Source: Glandiceps talaboti (Eukaryota > Hemichordata > Enteropneusta > Spengelidae). Taken from it: a DNA stretch of 60,000 nt. This document shows positions 1 through 21,231 of the stretch, piece by piece (position 1 is the stretch's first letter; each line of letters opens with the position of its first letter). Under the pieces are notes generated by a model. The model was not told the origin of the DNA. It ran no database searches and worked only from the letters and a program-made list of their open reading frames with translations. The stretch lies in contig NC_135552.1 in the NCBI RefSeq assembly GCF_964340395.1, positions 8,242,494 to 8,302,493 of the forward strand. Direction: 5' to 3'. Position numbers and translations under genes: made by a program.

Positions 1-67
1 TACAAGTACATATAGTGTCATCAGAATCAGTTGACATGTACATGTATATTATACCCTGGTAGTAGAA

Positions 68-115
68 CATAAATATTCATGACTCCTACTGCAAAACAAT
101 CATGAATATTTATGT
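68..115. repeat. Perfect 16-bp hairpin
   Basis: acataaatattcatga at 68-83 pairs with tcatgaatatttatgt at 100-115, loop 16 nt. Confidence 0.8.
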
Positions 116-1435
116 GCTGGGTTGAAGAGTCCAGAATATTTCCTAACATGGTTAAAATCAGAAATTAGATGTCAGCATACTGAAAGTAACATTGCACAAT
201 ACATTGTTGAAAGACATTACTGTCAATGTAATATTTTGTTTTTAGGTCATTCAAAAGTACGTGGGTCATGTTTATAAATATTTATGTTGAACATTTCCAT
301 TTCAAGAATATAGAGCAAAGGGAGACAACTAAACTTAATGAATATTTTAACTTGTTAATTTACTTTATTTCAAAACATAAATTTTGATGTTCGTTCATTA
401 ACGATGGTTTTATATACTAATGTTTAATAGTCCAAAGTGAAGTTTTAATGAGTATAAGAAATCAAAAAAAAAAATTATAAAATGTTTCTTGGAATAGTTT
501 TTGTACACGAAAGAAATTTTTTTTAATAAAGATTTTGATACCAAATCATTGATACAAATTATTTGTATACTTTTAGTCCAAACTGCTATTTAAATGTGTC
601 AAAAATTATACAAAAAACAAGGATTTTTTCAAACAATTTTCGTTGAAAAGTGTATCCCAAGAGAACATGTACATGCACATGTATGTTACACTACTAAAAT
701 AAATCTACTTTACTGTTACTCTATTTGCCAATGGGAAATACACAGACATCAAATACAGTTGGGGTATAGAGAGACCACCAAGATGGACAGAAATTGTACA
801 TTTATCTTGTAAATGATACTTTTCAGTCTCCATTAACAGTAAATTTAATGTTGTTGTATTTAGTAACACCATGTAATTTATACACAATATGTGGGTTCTG
901 ATGACCCAGCCATATCCAGGGTTCAAAAAGTACATGTAACCCTGGTACATGGATATACACATGATCAATTGTCTGTACCCTGCCATGCTAGTAACACCAT
1001 AAATAACAAAGTGCCATGACAGTACATATTGCTACTGGAATTGTCGTTGCCTTAGATTGCATCAACTGACATGTATGCAATGTAATATAATATTAATAAC
1101 AATAAAGTAGGAAGTTCAACTTGTATAGCGCCAAAATTCAGAAAATAAAAGCATGTACAGTTGGAGACTGGAAGATCTGTTTCTATGATTTGCATGCACA
1201 GCAGGTACATGTAGCAGACATTGAGGTTTTGTAATTGCAAGTTCATCAACTTCCCAATGACATTGATTTATGTATGGTATATACAAATTGTAAAATGCAA
1301 AACTTAATTATATCAATGATTGAAATATGTGTACAATACATTCTACCTGTCATAATTGAACATTCTTAGCCTCACCTAGAGGCAAAGTTTACTTTTTGAT
1401 ATTTTACCAAGCTGAAAAGATCAACATTACTGTTG

Positions 1436-1499
1436 TTATTGTTGTTGTTGTTGTTGTTGTTGTTCTTCTTCTTCTTCTTCTTCTTCTTCTTCTTCTTCA
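1436..1499. repeat. (TTG)n(TTC)n microsatellite
   Basis: Trinucleotide run switching from gtt to ctt. Confidence 0.97.
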
Positions 1500-1758
1500 T
1501 TTATTTGCTAACATTTGCTAATGCATGTTTACTTATCAATAGATATTACAAACAGCGAGCAACACAGCACAAGGAAAAGACAATCCAGCCCTACAGACTT
1601 ATACATGTGTAAGACACAGAACATACCAAATTAGATGAATAAATTACAGACATCTCAAAACACAAATGATTGCAGTTCTATTTGTTTCTAGTCTCTATTT
1701 GGCGTCTAGACTTTGTAACAGCCAATTAGATAGGGCCTTATGAAATTAAGTGCCCCTC

Positions 1759-1787
1759 ACCACACACACACACACACACACACACAT

Positions 1788-1817
<30 letters not shown>
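1759..1817. repeat. (CA)n microsatellite
   Basis: CA run with one TG interruption. Confidence 0.97.
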
Positions 1818-1822
<5 letters not shown>

Positions 1823-2843
1823 CTATCTAGACTTTGTAACAAACCAGTCAGATTATGATAGGCTTTCTGAAACTAAACAGGAGACATACAAAGCTTAAAA
1901 AATACACAGCTGATTGCAGTGCATTGAGCATTACTACATTTAGCCTCCCGGTAAAACACAGCCGATTGCTGTGTAAGATTTTTATTCTGCAGCTATACTT
2001 TAATTACAACCAAACAAAGAAACTCAATTCAACTAGCTTGCCTTATCCAGTCTATAAAATGTTTATATAGATACATTTTCAGCTTTTTAAACACAGACAT
2101 CAAATAATCCTTTTGTTTGTCTGCATGGGAAATGTTGCATTTATTATTTAAATTGAGCAACAAAATTGGGTCATTATCTTCTCATCAAAAGTACATTGAC
2201 AGATGTTAAAGCTACGGTTCCATAAACTGAAATGATAAAATCGGTAACCCCAGTCTAAAATTGGTTTTAATTTGAGACCTTTTATCACCAAGGTTCGTGA
2301 CATGTCGACATTATCCAGCTTCTGGTATCACTTTGCTAGTCTCATTATAATGTTAGACATATCAAGGATGAAGTGCCTTGTCCAGGGCTCAATTTAACAA
2401 GCAAATGTACAGAGTAAACACTTATAGCTACATGTACATGTACCTACATGTAGCCTGGCCTTGAATTAAGGATTCTAAATTAATGCATAATGGTATGTTT
2501 AGGAAGTCATGTCTACATGTACAAAATGTAAGTCATAGAGCACTTTGGTTTGCCAGGTTATCTCTGTACATACATACATATAACTTGTTTATGCTAAGGG
2601 CGGTATAAAAGTAGGTAAAAATCTACTGGGTTCCCATGTCATTTTACCTGGGTTCCCAAACAAAATTACCATAGGCTGTATGGGGAAACAGTGCCCTTTT
2701 TAACCCCTTCTCCGTTTCTGTTAATACCGGGGTTCCCCAGCCTTGGCTAAAAATCACTGACGTAAATTAAGATTAAATGGTATATTACACACATTGTACA
2801 TTTGTACATTGTAGATCTACAAATGATTTATCATTTATACATA

Positions 2844-3700
2844 CAGACATTTCCACCATGTATTTCAGAAAATGCAGCAAGCAGTGTGTGAATTTAATAT
2901 TCTATATCTAACAGCTTTGAAACCCTAGTAACAGATGAGGAAAGCCTGGTAATACATGTACATGTACATTGTAGATTTCCATATATACTATGTGAAAGCG
3001 CACCATACTTGAATTTTGATTGGGAGCTGTGGTAAAATACATGGGGAACATGGCTGGATAATAATATTTTTCCTACATGTATACCCATAACAAAAACATT
3101 AGTTGTTATTTCTTGCTACAGAAACAAACGTCCTTGTGGTCTTTACGTGGAATAATTGTTGAGTTATATTCTAGTATTTTCAAAAAGCAGTGGAGATTCA
3201 GCTGGGAAACAATGAAATGATGAGAAAGAATACATTATGATCTGCTTCTCCTCAGAATGTCAGCTCTTGGTAAAGATGTTCGGTACAAGCCGTAAAAACA
3301 CTCTTTTTGCTGTCCTCTAGGCTACATGTATACTACCATGTATGTACCAACAGGATTAAAGATAAAATGCTCATGAAAATTTCCTTCAGTTATGTTGTTG
3401 TTGTTTTTCAACAGAAATATTTATTCAGCTAACAATGTTAGTTATTCAGCTACATGTACATTGTAGAGTTCCATACTATATGAAAATTAAAAATTACCAT
3501 GGCTCCCAATCAAAATTCAAGTATGGTGTGCTTTCACATAGTATATATGGAAATCTACAATGTACATGTACATGTATTACCAGGCTTTCCTCATCTGTTA
3601 CTAGGGTTTCAAAGCTGCTAGATATAGAATAGTAAATTCACACACTGCTTGCTGCATTTTCTGAAATACAATGTACTTCATGACATGGTGAAAATGTCTG
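2844..3700. repeat. Foldback repeat, arms about 192 and 207 bp, 458-bp spacer
   Basis: 2844-3035 is the near-perfect reverse complement of 3494-3700. Both contain tgattgggagc / gctcccaatca, the atacatgtacatgtacattg tract and cacacactgcttgctgca. No coding content. Confidence 0.9.
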
Positions 3701-4271
3701 GATATATATATATTATTATTTTTTTTCATCAAAAAGTTTTTAATAAAAAGAAATTTTTGTCCCATCAAATGTTGACATTTTTGAGTACATGTTGTTTGGA
3801 CATTGTTAGCTGAATAACTCTAAATAATTTTGTTTGAAAAAACAAAACATTTCTTAAATTAAAATAAGAAAAATACATATTTCAATGTCTAAAAGAGAAA
3901 CAATGATTTTACAATGTTCAGCCAAACAGAGAACAGAGAATTATTTTTACATACACAAACTTGATAATTGAAATAATAACTAACTAAGTCTAAACTTGAC
4001 TACAGACACTTCTGACAGTGTTTTATGACTCTATGATAAGCCCCTTCCCTGAACTGTTTCCCAAACATTACAGGCACAAGTATATGATACACATTGACCA
4101 TTGATTTACATAGGCAGAAGTGTGAAAGAGAAACACATGCATGTAATATATTGATGCAAGCATCTGTAAGTTACTGCATCAACATTGAATCATTGGTGAA
4201 CAAGTCCATAGATGACGTGGACGTCAGCTTGAGTTTCACGTTTGCAAAATGTAAACTGTGTGTATTACATA

Positions 4272-4375
4272 TATAAGTGTTCCGATAGTTGAATTTGATA
4301 AGTGTTCCGATAGTTGAATTTGATAAGTGTTCCGATAGTTGAATTTGATAAGTGTTCCGATAGCTGAATTTGATT
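4272..4375. repeat. 25-bp minisatellite, four copies
   Basis: agtgttccgatagttgaatt tgata repeated in direct order; the last copy has tagctg. Confidence 0.95.
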
Positions 4376-5970
4376 TCAACTTTGGCATGTATTTACATGT
4401 GTATTTTAACTCATGGAAGCCAAAGTTGTACATACATCATACATATAATATATGATTTACTTCTGAAGCACAGATACTGTCTGTATGTTTCCATTATAAT
4501 TGTTATGATTGACATTGATATGGGAATACATGTTAGTCCATCCATGTCAAATATACGTAATTAGAAATACAATGTATTCCCAGTCTACTTTTTGATATGT
4601 TACAAATGGAATGAAGAGTGACATTTTATGCTCTGGTAATCTCTGTCTGTAGATTAAACAACTCGTCTAGCTGTCATTCAATATTAAATTCCTGTGCAGT
4701 CAGCAAGACAAAATACCCCTGGTACTGGCAGTACTAATCAAAAAAGTAAAATTTATTTCATGTGCTACCAAGAAATAAGAATTACATTTATTGTAACATT
4801 ACATTGAAGTTCAAGGCAGCAAAAATAAATTTCCTGTTGAAGGCGTATATTTATTATCAGGGGAAAAAAAAATATTTTCGACATTCAAGCAAAACTGGAT
4901 GGGTCATCAGCAAAGTTAAATTATAACACTGTATTTACCATGGTACAGACAATGACATGAAAGTTAATATAGCATGTACAAACATTGTAATTGGAGATAG
5001 GAATGCATCAACTTGTAGTGATATCTCACTAATTGATGATTCATTTTACATTTCTGCCATCCACATTTTGATCAGAAGTACATGTCATTTGATATGAAAA
5101 GGCAACATGCTTTACATACATGTAGATGTATATATACATGGATGTATAGAGGCGGCTAACCACAGAAACATTGTATATTGTGGTCATTATGGATGTTGCA
5201 CTGTGAAATGTTTGCTCTTACCATCTGTGTACATTTGTATATGTACATTTACATGTATACATTTCATCTTTATTTTATACCATATGGGATCATGTCGTAA
5301 AGTTACACCAGTCGCTATTCACCTTTTGTACTGTCTTAGCACCTATGTAAACCATAAGTAATTTTACATATAACATTTTCCGTATTGTTAGTTGATATAT
5401 ATTTGACAATTGTTTATCATTGCAAGAAATGTACCAGCATACATGTACTGTACAGTTAGTTATACATGCATCTGTCTTTGTCTGAACTATGGTATTTGAA
5501 CCAAGACTATTCCATTATCAACCCATGTGCCAATATGGCAGTAGGAGAGTGTACTGCGCACGAGCCAAGTTGAACAAAAAATAGCAAATATAGACTTTGG
5601 TCATTCTACGACATGACAACGTGTGTCTGGTGCGTCTATGTCACGACAATGCATGTCTACGTCACTAGTTCTGCTGTGTTCGAAATATGAGCAAAAACAT
5701 TCAAAATTGCCATTATTCCCTGATTTTCCTCGGATAGTACATGTACTGGCACTGGTATTACATGTACATGTAGTATGTTCTTCTCCAATAGTTTTCTTCT
5801 TTCAGCTGGAAAATAATTGTGACCTAAGGGTTATCACTACTCATCTAGCGACTCGTAGTGACAAAGACCCCTTAGATCACTTGTATTTTCCTTGGCTGAA
5901 TGAAGAAAAACAATGGAGAATAACATCTACTTGTATAAACCCAACATTTTTCTTCATCCAGTCAAAGAAA

Positions 5971-6202
5971 ATATATTATTCTCTTATATTTGTCTTCATT
6001 CAGCCAGAAAATACTCTTGATCTAAAAGGGTTTTGCTGTTACTTTATTTTTTACTCATAGTGGCAAAGCCTGTCTTAGTTATAAGTAAATTATTACGAGA
6101 GGCTTTGCCACTATGACTGAGTAAAAAATACAGTAATGGTAAAACCCTATAGATCAAGAGTATTTTCCGGCTGAATGAAGACAAATATAAGAGAATGATA
6201 TA
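5971..6202. repeat. Long hairpin, about 100-bp arms, 30-nt loop
   Basis: 5971-6070 pairs with 6101-6202: attctcttatatttgtcttc against its complement gaagacaaatataagagaat, and agtggcaaagcc against ggctttgccact. Diverged partial copies of the left arm precede it (near 5800-5830 and 5950-5970). Confidence 0.9.
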
Positions 6203-6676
6203 CATCTGCACAAGCATTATGACATTATGTATTTTAAAAAATCACAAAAAATAATCATTACTATTTTGGATGTTTACTCATATTTTGAGCACCACAGAAC
6301 TTAGTGAGGTATGCATTTACATGTAGTACATGTGTTGTTGACCAGAGAATAAATTCCATATTTTCTGTTCAACTGTGACAACTTGACTTGCAAATTGTGA
6401 ATCCACATGTACCTAGGCTATGACAGAGATGACTCGATTGTTGAACTTTTACTTGAAAAAGAAAGATGACAACCAATCAACTGGAACATAGACAGACATT
6501 ATAATTTATACTTTCCATCTTTAATAATTCAGTAATTGATGGCGAAAACCTCTTAACAAACTGTTTCATCCATGTATATTACATTTTTGATATTACCAAA
6601 ATGTAAGCAATGACACTTTAAAAGACGTACATGGTTGATTTGTTTTCTAAATGTAAGTTGTGTTTTGTGTTTGCAG

Positions 6677-14303
<7,627 letters not shown>

Positions 14304-14327
<24 letters not shown>

Positions 14328-14700
14328 GAAAAAAACAACAACAACCACAAAGTAGTTGAAAGTTCACACAATTCACTGGCCAGGCAGACCCCATTGAGAA
14401 GAACCCCACACAGGGAATCACTCTTGTTAACTCAATTCACTGGCCAGGCAGCCTATATTATTAAGGAACATCCATACAGGTTATTATTCTTGTTCACTGG
14501 CCAGGAAGTGTAGACAGTAGTTCTTTTTTCACTCAGTTCACTTGCCAGGCAGTCTACATTGAGATAACACACGGAATGGAATCATTCTCATTAACTGGCC
14601 AGATTCTCTACATTGAGAAATCACACACAGGGTATCATTAATTTGTTGACACAATTTCACTGGCTAGGAAGTCTACATTAAGAAAAACCCACCTAGAGAC
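14304..14700 (+). repeat. Degenerate tandem repeat spanning the LNX stop codon and 3' UTR
   Basis: The core cactggccagg recurs near 14304, 14374, 14438, 14495, 14539, 14593 and 14659, mostly followed by agtctacattgagaa-like sequence and a cacacaggg segment. The first copy is the end of the LNX reading frame itself (His-Trp-Pro-Gly...stop). Spacing varies from about 44 to 70 bp. Under the TGA at 14327 the copies lie in the 3' UTR. Confidence 0.8.
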
Positions 14701-17700
14701 AGATCTCATTTACAGAGTCAGGGAAACCATGGTTACAGTCATAGTCATGGCATTCACATAGGTAGTTTACATACAGTATAAACGGTGGATAAAATAAGAG
14801 TGAAAAGTTGCACAAATGTGAATCACATACTTTTTCTACAAAGTGATGACAGTTGTTCCTCCTTCCTTACTTTGAATTGCAACTGTGTAATTTATTTGAG
14901 CAAACTTCATCTACAAAAAGCCGGGTAGTTACACGTTCACATGTAACTGCGATGTACATGTATTGTATACAAATATTGTGTGCAGAGTACCGTAACATTG
15001 TTGAACAGACGTCAGCTGCTACAAAGTGTTCAATACACCATACCAACCCTGCATATTGAATTGTGAGATTTTGTGTTCAGAGTAGCATATCTTTATTCAA
15101 TGGACTTCATCTACAAAGTAATGGGCAGCTAGCTATACCCCTACCCCCCAAATGTGATGTACGTATATTATGTGTGGAGACTTCATCTACTAATTATGTG
15201 GCAACTAGACCTGTCAAGCTGGATTCAGTTGTGATGTATTCTGTGCAGGGTAGATTGAATGGACTTCATCTACGAAGTGTTCAGCAACAATGCCTCTATC
15301 CCAGCATTCAACTTTGATGTTTTGTGTTGTGAGTAGCATACCTTTATTGAATGGATTTTAATGTACAAAATGCAGACCATCTACACTTCTACTTTTAACT
15401 GGTGGTGTAGTATGTGTAAAGACTTGTTGAAAAAGTATATGTCATCCACACCATACTGCCAAGTCAGCAGCATTGAAGTCAGATTCAGACATTTAATGTG
15501 CCAGTTTTTGTGTATGTGTGTAATGATGCTAAGAACGTTTACTACTAGAAACTTCACAGTTTCCGAGTAGATTGCAGACCAAACTTTTATCCCTGGGGGC
15601 TTCATGACTTTGAATTTGTCACCTCCTGTATTGGTGACCCTGCCATAGTATGTTGACCCAAAGTCAGAAGCTGACTATAACTTTTGTTAGCTTTGCTTGT
15701 ACATAATAAGACAGTGTCATCAAAATGACAAATCCTGCTTGAGTACCTTTTCTTTCCCAGAGTACAAGATTTCAAGGACAAGAAAGAATCAATATGATAA
15801 GGACACAGTTTTAAATTGTGTTACTGGTTGATAGTGTGGTGATACATCAAGTCATCAATGATACCGACTATGAAATCTTAACGTAAAGATTCTATACTCT
15901 GTTAAAAAACAAAGTGCGTAATTCTAACACCACGACCTTGAATAAGTAAGCATTTCTTATGACACAAGATCATTATATTCAAGATTTTTTCAAGAAAGAG
16001 TAAAACTTGAGACCTGTTACTCTAAATATCGTAGTACTAGCCAAATTCGAAGGAGTTTCAACTTCACTTTGAACTAAAGTAATGGCACTTTGTCCATATG
16101 TATTTTAGTGTTCATGTACTGGAGCAACCATCAAATAAGTAAAAGCTATTTGTCCTTTCAATAAAACAACATTGTGAGGATTGATTTTCTGGTAGTATTT
16201 AGTCATAACATGATATGGTACATATATAGAGTAGATAAAAGACAACTTTAAGGCATTTCAAGTAAAGAAGTCAATATTATAATAACAGTTGTGGCTTGTT
16301 CTTGTTGTGACAGTCCTGATTTTAGACAGAGAAAAGACAGCTAAAGTTACCACCTCATGGCTGTTCAGACTTCAAGCTTACAAAATGGAAGAAGAAGGAG
16401 GTATTTTTTTATTTGCTTTCTATCACCTGCTTCATAAATGCCTTCTGATAGCAAAATGATTGTTGTAAAATCAATTAGTCTTCAGCAGATTTATTGTAAC
16501 TCATAGTCCAGTTCCAGAGTTAAAGGCTACATCAGATTCTGTACCATCTCCTATTTGGTTTATTTGATGCTTGCCTGATTGTGAAATTAACTATTTTGTA
16601 CGAACCTTGAAAACTAAATAAATGAAAGCTAAATAAATTGCTTCATTTGTAGTCATAATGCCTAAAATATGTATCAAATGAAGCAAATAGCTATAAGTTG
16701 ATGAACACTACTGGAGCAACTCTTTTGGAGAATTCAGAATTGATGCCATATACATACCAATGCTGCAGGATAGCAATATGAACAGTACCACACTCTGAAA
16801 TTATACTTGAAGCATGACTTGAAATCAAAATATACAGTGATCCCAATGTTATGTATCCAATTTTAAACAGAGCAAATTCGATTTTTATCTTGTATATACT
16901 ACATTGACTCTCATTAGCTTGTGTACATGGTAGTTATCAGGCAAGCTAACTGTAAAAACACCTTTCAAATTTACCTGCATTTGTCAATTGTATTGCCTTT
17001 CTAATCTTAATATTTGGAAACATTTCTGTGAGTGACTATCAACTAGCAATATTGAAGTTATTGTCAACTAAATACTTCCTGTAATATATTCTAATGAACT
17101 ACTGATGATTGGCTGACAGTCAGCATTATTGCAGTGTTGTCATGTTGTCAGCCAATCAGGCTCTTCATGTTATGGAACATGAGTGGTTTTGATTCGCTGA
17201 CAACCAGCATCATTATTATAGTGTCATCATACTATCAGCCAATCAGGTTATACATTCAGTTCTGTTCAATCTGTATTTTCACTGATCTTTACACATATTC
17301 ACGATGACTGCTTTATATTCATAAAGTATATCAAGTTAAAAGAAAGTATAAAAGAAACCATAGTATTTATTTTGCTAAAACTTGAGTACAAGTGCTATAG
17401 ACTATTTTGCACACCAAGCTTGCAATTTCAAGTTTATTTTGTCTATAAATGTAGTGTGTACCTCCTAAATCACTTGATTAACTTTGCAAGGATGCACCTC
17501 TAATTCACTATAAGTTTGATAAAATAGCTGCTCAAGTGATGCTATTTATTTATTGTTTTATTTATACATGAGTATTTTTTCATAGCTTCTGTCCTGCTAG
17601 GCATATGAAGTTTAGTTGTATGCACTTATATCGTTATTTAAAAAACTCAGATATTTTAGATTGACAAGGCAGTGCTTACTGTACAAAAGTATATTTAAGA

Positions 17701-18640
17701 TTTCCAGAATTTCTAATCATAGCATTTAGTATTTTGGCATTGACAACAGTTTCCTTTGTACCCAGGCAAGAAATAAAAGTAACTCATTGAAGGGATATCA
17801 GGGTGATGATAAGTTGAATTTTTTATATAGAGCGCACCAAAATAATACTCTGTGATTTAACTTGCATTCATTGAAAACTAATACTTGTGAAGACCAAATT
17901 ATTGATGTTTTGCATGCACTCTGTACATGTAGTTGACTTTGAACTGTATTTAGCTTATACCACCATGTAGATATATGTATCTCCATTCATACATGGAAGC
18001 TTTAGCATCATTTGAGCTGCCATGTAGAACATGTGTAAGAGCATTTTCCCTAAACCATGTAGAGGTGTAATATTATATGGACAGCAAAGCATATGGACTC
18101 AACTCTGAGGGATGAGGAGAAGGGCCAATTCAACTTGAAATATGAAGGGAATGAAAGTAATTACCATTTTCGAAACGGCGATTGTACTAATCCATTACTG
18201 ATTGTTGTATATTTGACAACTTTGTGACAGTAAAAAGAGAATCCACTGTTCATGGTTTCTTTTGAAGTGTTAAATGGCATTTGTAACAAATTCGACTGTA
18301 CTTGACCTTATGTATCCTTTGAACCAGTCACTCTGTGTTTGAACAAACCGTAGAATTCTACTCACTTTTCACAGTCTTAAACAAAGTTATTTATATTTAG
18401 TGATGGAAGTCTGTTTTACCTTTCTAGCTACTTAAATGTTACATGATGTGAACTTGATCTATGAACTTTGGGCTTTATGATGTAAATTTGTCAAGGTATT
18501 CATGGTTCACCATAATCTAAACATGACTTGCTACCTTTTATCAATATTGTTCATGTCTCATCTTAAGATTTGTTACATGTTGCTGTGAATTTTCTGTTAC
18601 ATTCTTGGTATCATGGCGCGAGGACAATTCTTTGAATGAT
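14328..18640 (+). other. LNX 3' flanking region, probably long 3' UTR
   Basis: No further coding exon was recognised. After the terminal-codon repeats comes a looser set of copies of acttcatctac (near 14906, 15107, 15180 and 15262) with cagagtagcatacctttatt-like flanks to about 15360. AATAAA-type signals occur around 16617 and 17768, but I cannot choose the real poly(A) site. Confidence 0.4.
17106..17245. repeat. Two adjacent hairpins with TGATTGGCTGACA arms
   Basis: Arm TGATTGGCTGACA at 17106-17118 pairs perfectly with 17146-17158 around a 27-nt loop. A second pair, about 17190-17200 with 17235-17245, has the same motif with one mismatch. The stems contain CCAAT-box sequence on one strand or the other. 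They may be MITE relics. Confidence 0.6.
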
Positions 18641-19686
18641 ACTTGTGTGGTGTTAGATGTTTGAACGGAAAAGTTACACAAGTTGTGTGGTGTTAGACAT
18701 TTGAACGGATAAGTTACACAAGTTGTATAGTGTTAGACGTTTGAACGGAAAGGTAACACAAGTTGTGTGGTGTTAGATGTTTGAACAGAAAAGTTACTCA
18801 AGTTGTGTGGTGTTAGACGTTTGAATGGAAAAGTTACACAAGTTGTGTGGTGTTAGACGTTTGAATGGAAAAGTTACACAAGTTGTGTGGTGTTAGACGT
18901 TTGAACGGAAAAGTTACACAAGTTGTGTGGTGTTAGACGTTTGAATGGAAAAGTTACACAAGTTGTGTGGTGTTAGATGTTTGAACAGAAAAGATACACA
19001 AGTTGTGTGGTGTTAGATGTTTGAAGGGAAAAGTTACACAAGTTGTGTGGTGTTAGATGTTTGAACAGAAAAGTTACGCAAGTTGTGTGGTGTGAAACGT
19101 TTGAACGGAACAGTAACACAAGTTGTGTGGTGTTAGATGTTTGAACGGAAAAGTTACACAAGTTGTGTGGTGTTAGATGTTTGAACGGAGAAGTTTCACA
19201 AGTTGTGTGGTGTTAGATGTTTGAACGGAAAAATTACACAAGTTGTGTGGTGTTAGACGTTTGAACGGAAAAGTTACGCAAGTTGTGTGGTGTTAGATGT
19301 TTGAACGGAAAAGTTACACAAGTTGTGTGGTGTTAGATGTTTGAACGGAAAAGTTCCACAAGTTGTGTGGTGTTAGACGTTTGAACGGAAAAATTACACA
19401 AGTTGTGTGGTGTTAGACGTTTGAACGGAAAAGTTACACAAGTTGTGTGGTGTTATACGTTTGAATGGAAAAGTTACACAAGTTGTGTGGTGTTAGATGT
19501 TTGAACGGATAAGTTACACAAGTTGTATAGTGTTAGACGTTTGAACGGAAAGGTAACACAAGTTGTGTGGTGTTAGATGTTTGAACAGAAAAGTTACACA
19601 AGTTGTGTGGTGTTAGACATTTGAACGGATAAGTTACACAAGTTGTGTGGTGTTAGACTTTTGAACGGAAAAGTTACATGAGTTGA
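18641..19686. repeat. 40-bp minisatellite, about 26 copies
   Basis: Unit consensus begins agttgtgtggtgttagacgt and continues ttgaacggaaaagttacaca, exactly 40 bp. Copies vary mainly at ga(t/c)gt, gaa(c/t)gg and the aagtta segment. Register is kept throughout with no length variants seen. A distinctive run of variant units near 18700-18790 recurs near 19500-19590. Confidence 0.95.
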
Positions 19687-21176
19687 GATGATAAAGAATT
19701 TCTATTCTCTGACAGGTGCTACATGGATTACCAAAGTTTGAGAAGTGCAGGGAACTTAGAAATGACAATGCAAAAACTTTAATACCCTGAGTGAGGCGGA
19801 AAGGGGTGAACTTTTATATTTGCTAAAAGTAATCACATGTAGTTTAAGTGAACAATTGGAGATTTATATGTACTTACATAGAGTGGAAAATTCTAGTGTA
19901 TTGTAGGACAATAGCCTTCACTAATTGGCACAGGTTAACATGAGGAAACAATAGTTTCGATGTTGAAGTTTCAAACTGTTTGATATATTGATTGATGGAT
20001 GGATGGATGGATGGATGGATGACTTGATTGATTGGTTGGTTGGTTGATTGATTGATTGGAAGCGACTATACAGAGGAACTTTTTTATTCTTCATCCAGTC
20101 GGAAATATGAACATGTAGTGCTTTATGAAAAGGAAAATAAAATTGCAAACATCTTAGAATGATTATTGGTGACTTCTTGACTCAAGTTTATTTGTTTATG
20201 TGTTGTGTTGTGTTGTGTTGTGTTGTGTTGTGTTGTGTTGTGTGAATACAGCCCAGGAACTGAATATTTTAACATCAAAATCATTTGAGATGTAATAAAT
20301 AATACCAGTCGGTCATATGCACAAATCAAGTTAAATGTCTGTCGAAAACTCGTAGAATTTGCCATATGTATCGTATGACACAACATTTAGCCCTGTGTTT
20401 AGTCATGCGACAATGAACCAAGAAAGCGGTTTTACATCATATAATTTGCTCAACCTGTATAACCAGACAAAAATGCCCTAATAACGTTCCCATCGTATAG
20501 ATTACAGTTTATACGATGCCTGAAAGTGTATTGATAGATTAACCCCCCCCCCCCCCATTCCCCCAGAATGAACGTAAGAACGTGTATTTTATCCTTTGAA
20601 AATAATTCTCAGTAACCCAAGTTACAGTCTATATATGCTGTTTGAATGAAGAAATGAATTCACAATATTGGTTGCAGAGGTGTTGTAATTGCTGGCAATC
20701 ATTCTGGTTGGGTGATAAATATGATCATGTTTAGCAGACAGTTTGGAAAATTGGCATTTAAGAAAGATAGTCAATTCTTTATTTAAATGCTGCACTAACT
20801 GCAACTAGAGCACAATATTTTCAGTCAAACAACCAACAATATATTTAATTGGAAATTATTAAATTAACTATAATTAGACTTTGTTAATTGTTAATTACAG
20901 ATCGATTTTATCAAAATACAGAGCTGACCCTTTTCCTGTCTGAAAAATAAAAATACAACCATGCTAATGATTTCGTCAATCTTTGAACAACTTCATAATT
21001 TATTGACATATTTATTTCCAAGACGGCATATACATTCTCCATCATGCAAACCCGTACAAAAATCTGATAGCATGATATTATATAGAATTCTGAAGTCAAA
21101 TTGCTGAAACAACCATGATGAGATAGCGAGGGAGCTTATATTGGATTTAAAATATTGACTTTGTCTTCGAAATGAC

Positions 21177-21231
<55 letters not shown>

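Larger units (their letters stand above)
1..6630. other. Region upstream of the first LNX exon seen
   Basis: No exon with RING, zinc-finger or NPxY sequence was found. Probably a long LNX intron. Holds simple repeats, foldbacks and many TACATGTA tracts. Confidence 0.45.

Noticed and set aside
5623-6060. 145-residue open frame
   Set aside because: It runs into a palindromic repeat and has no recognisable domain or splice context.
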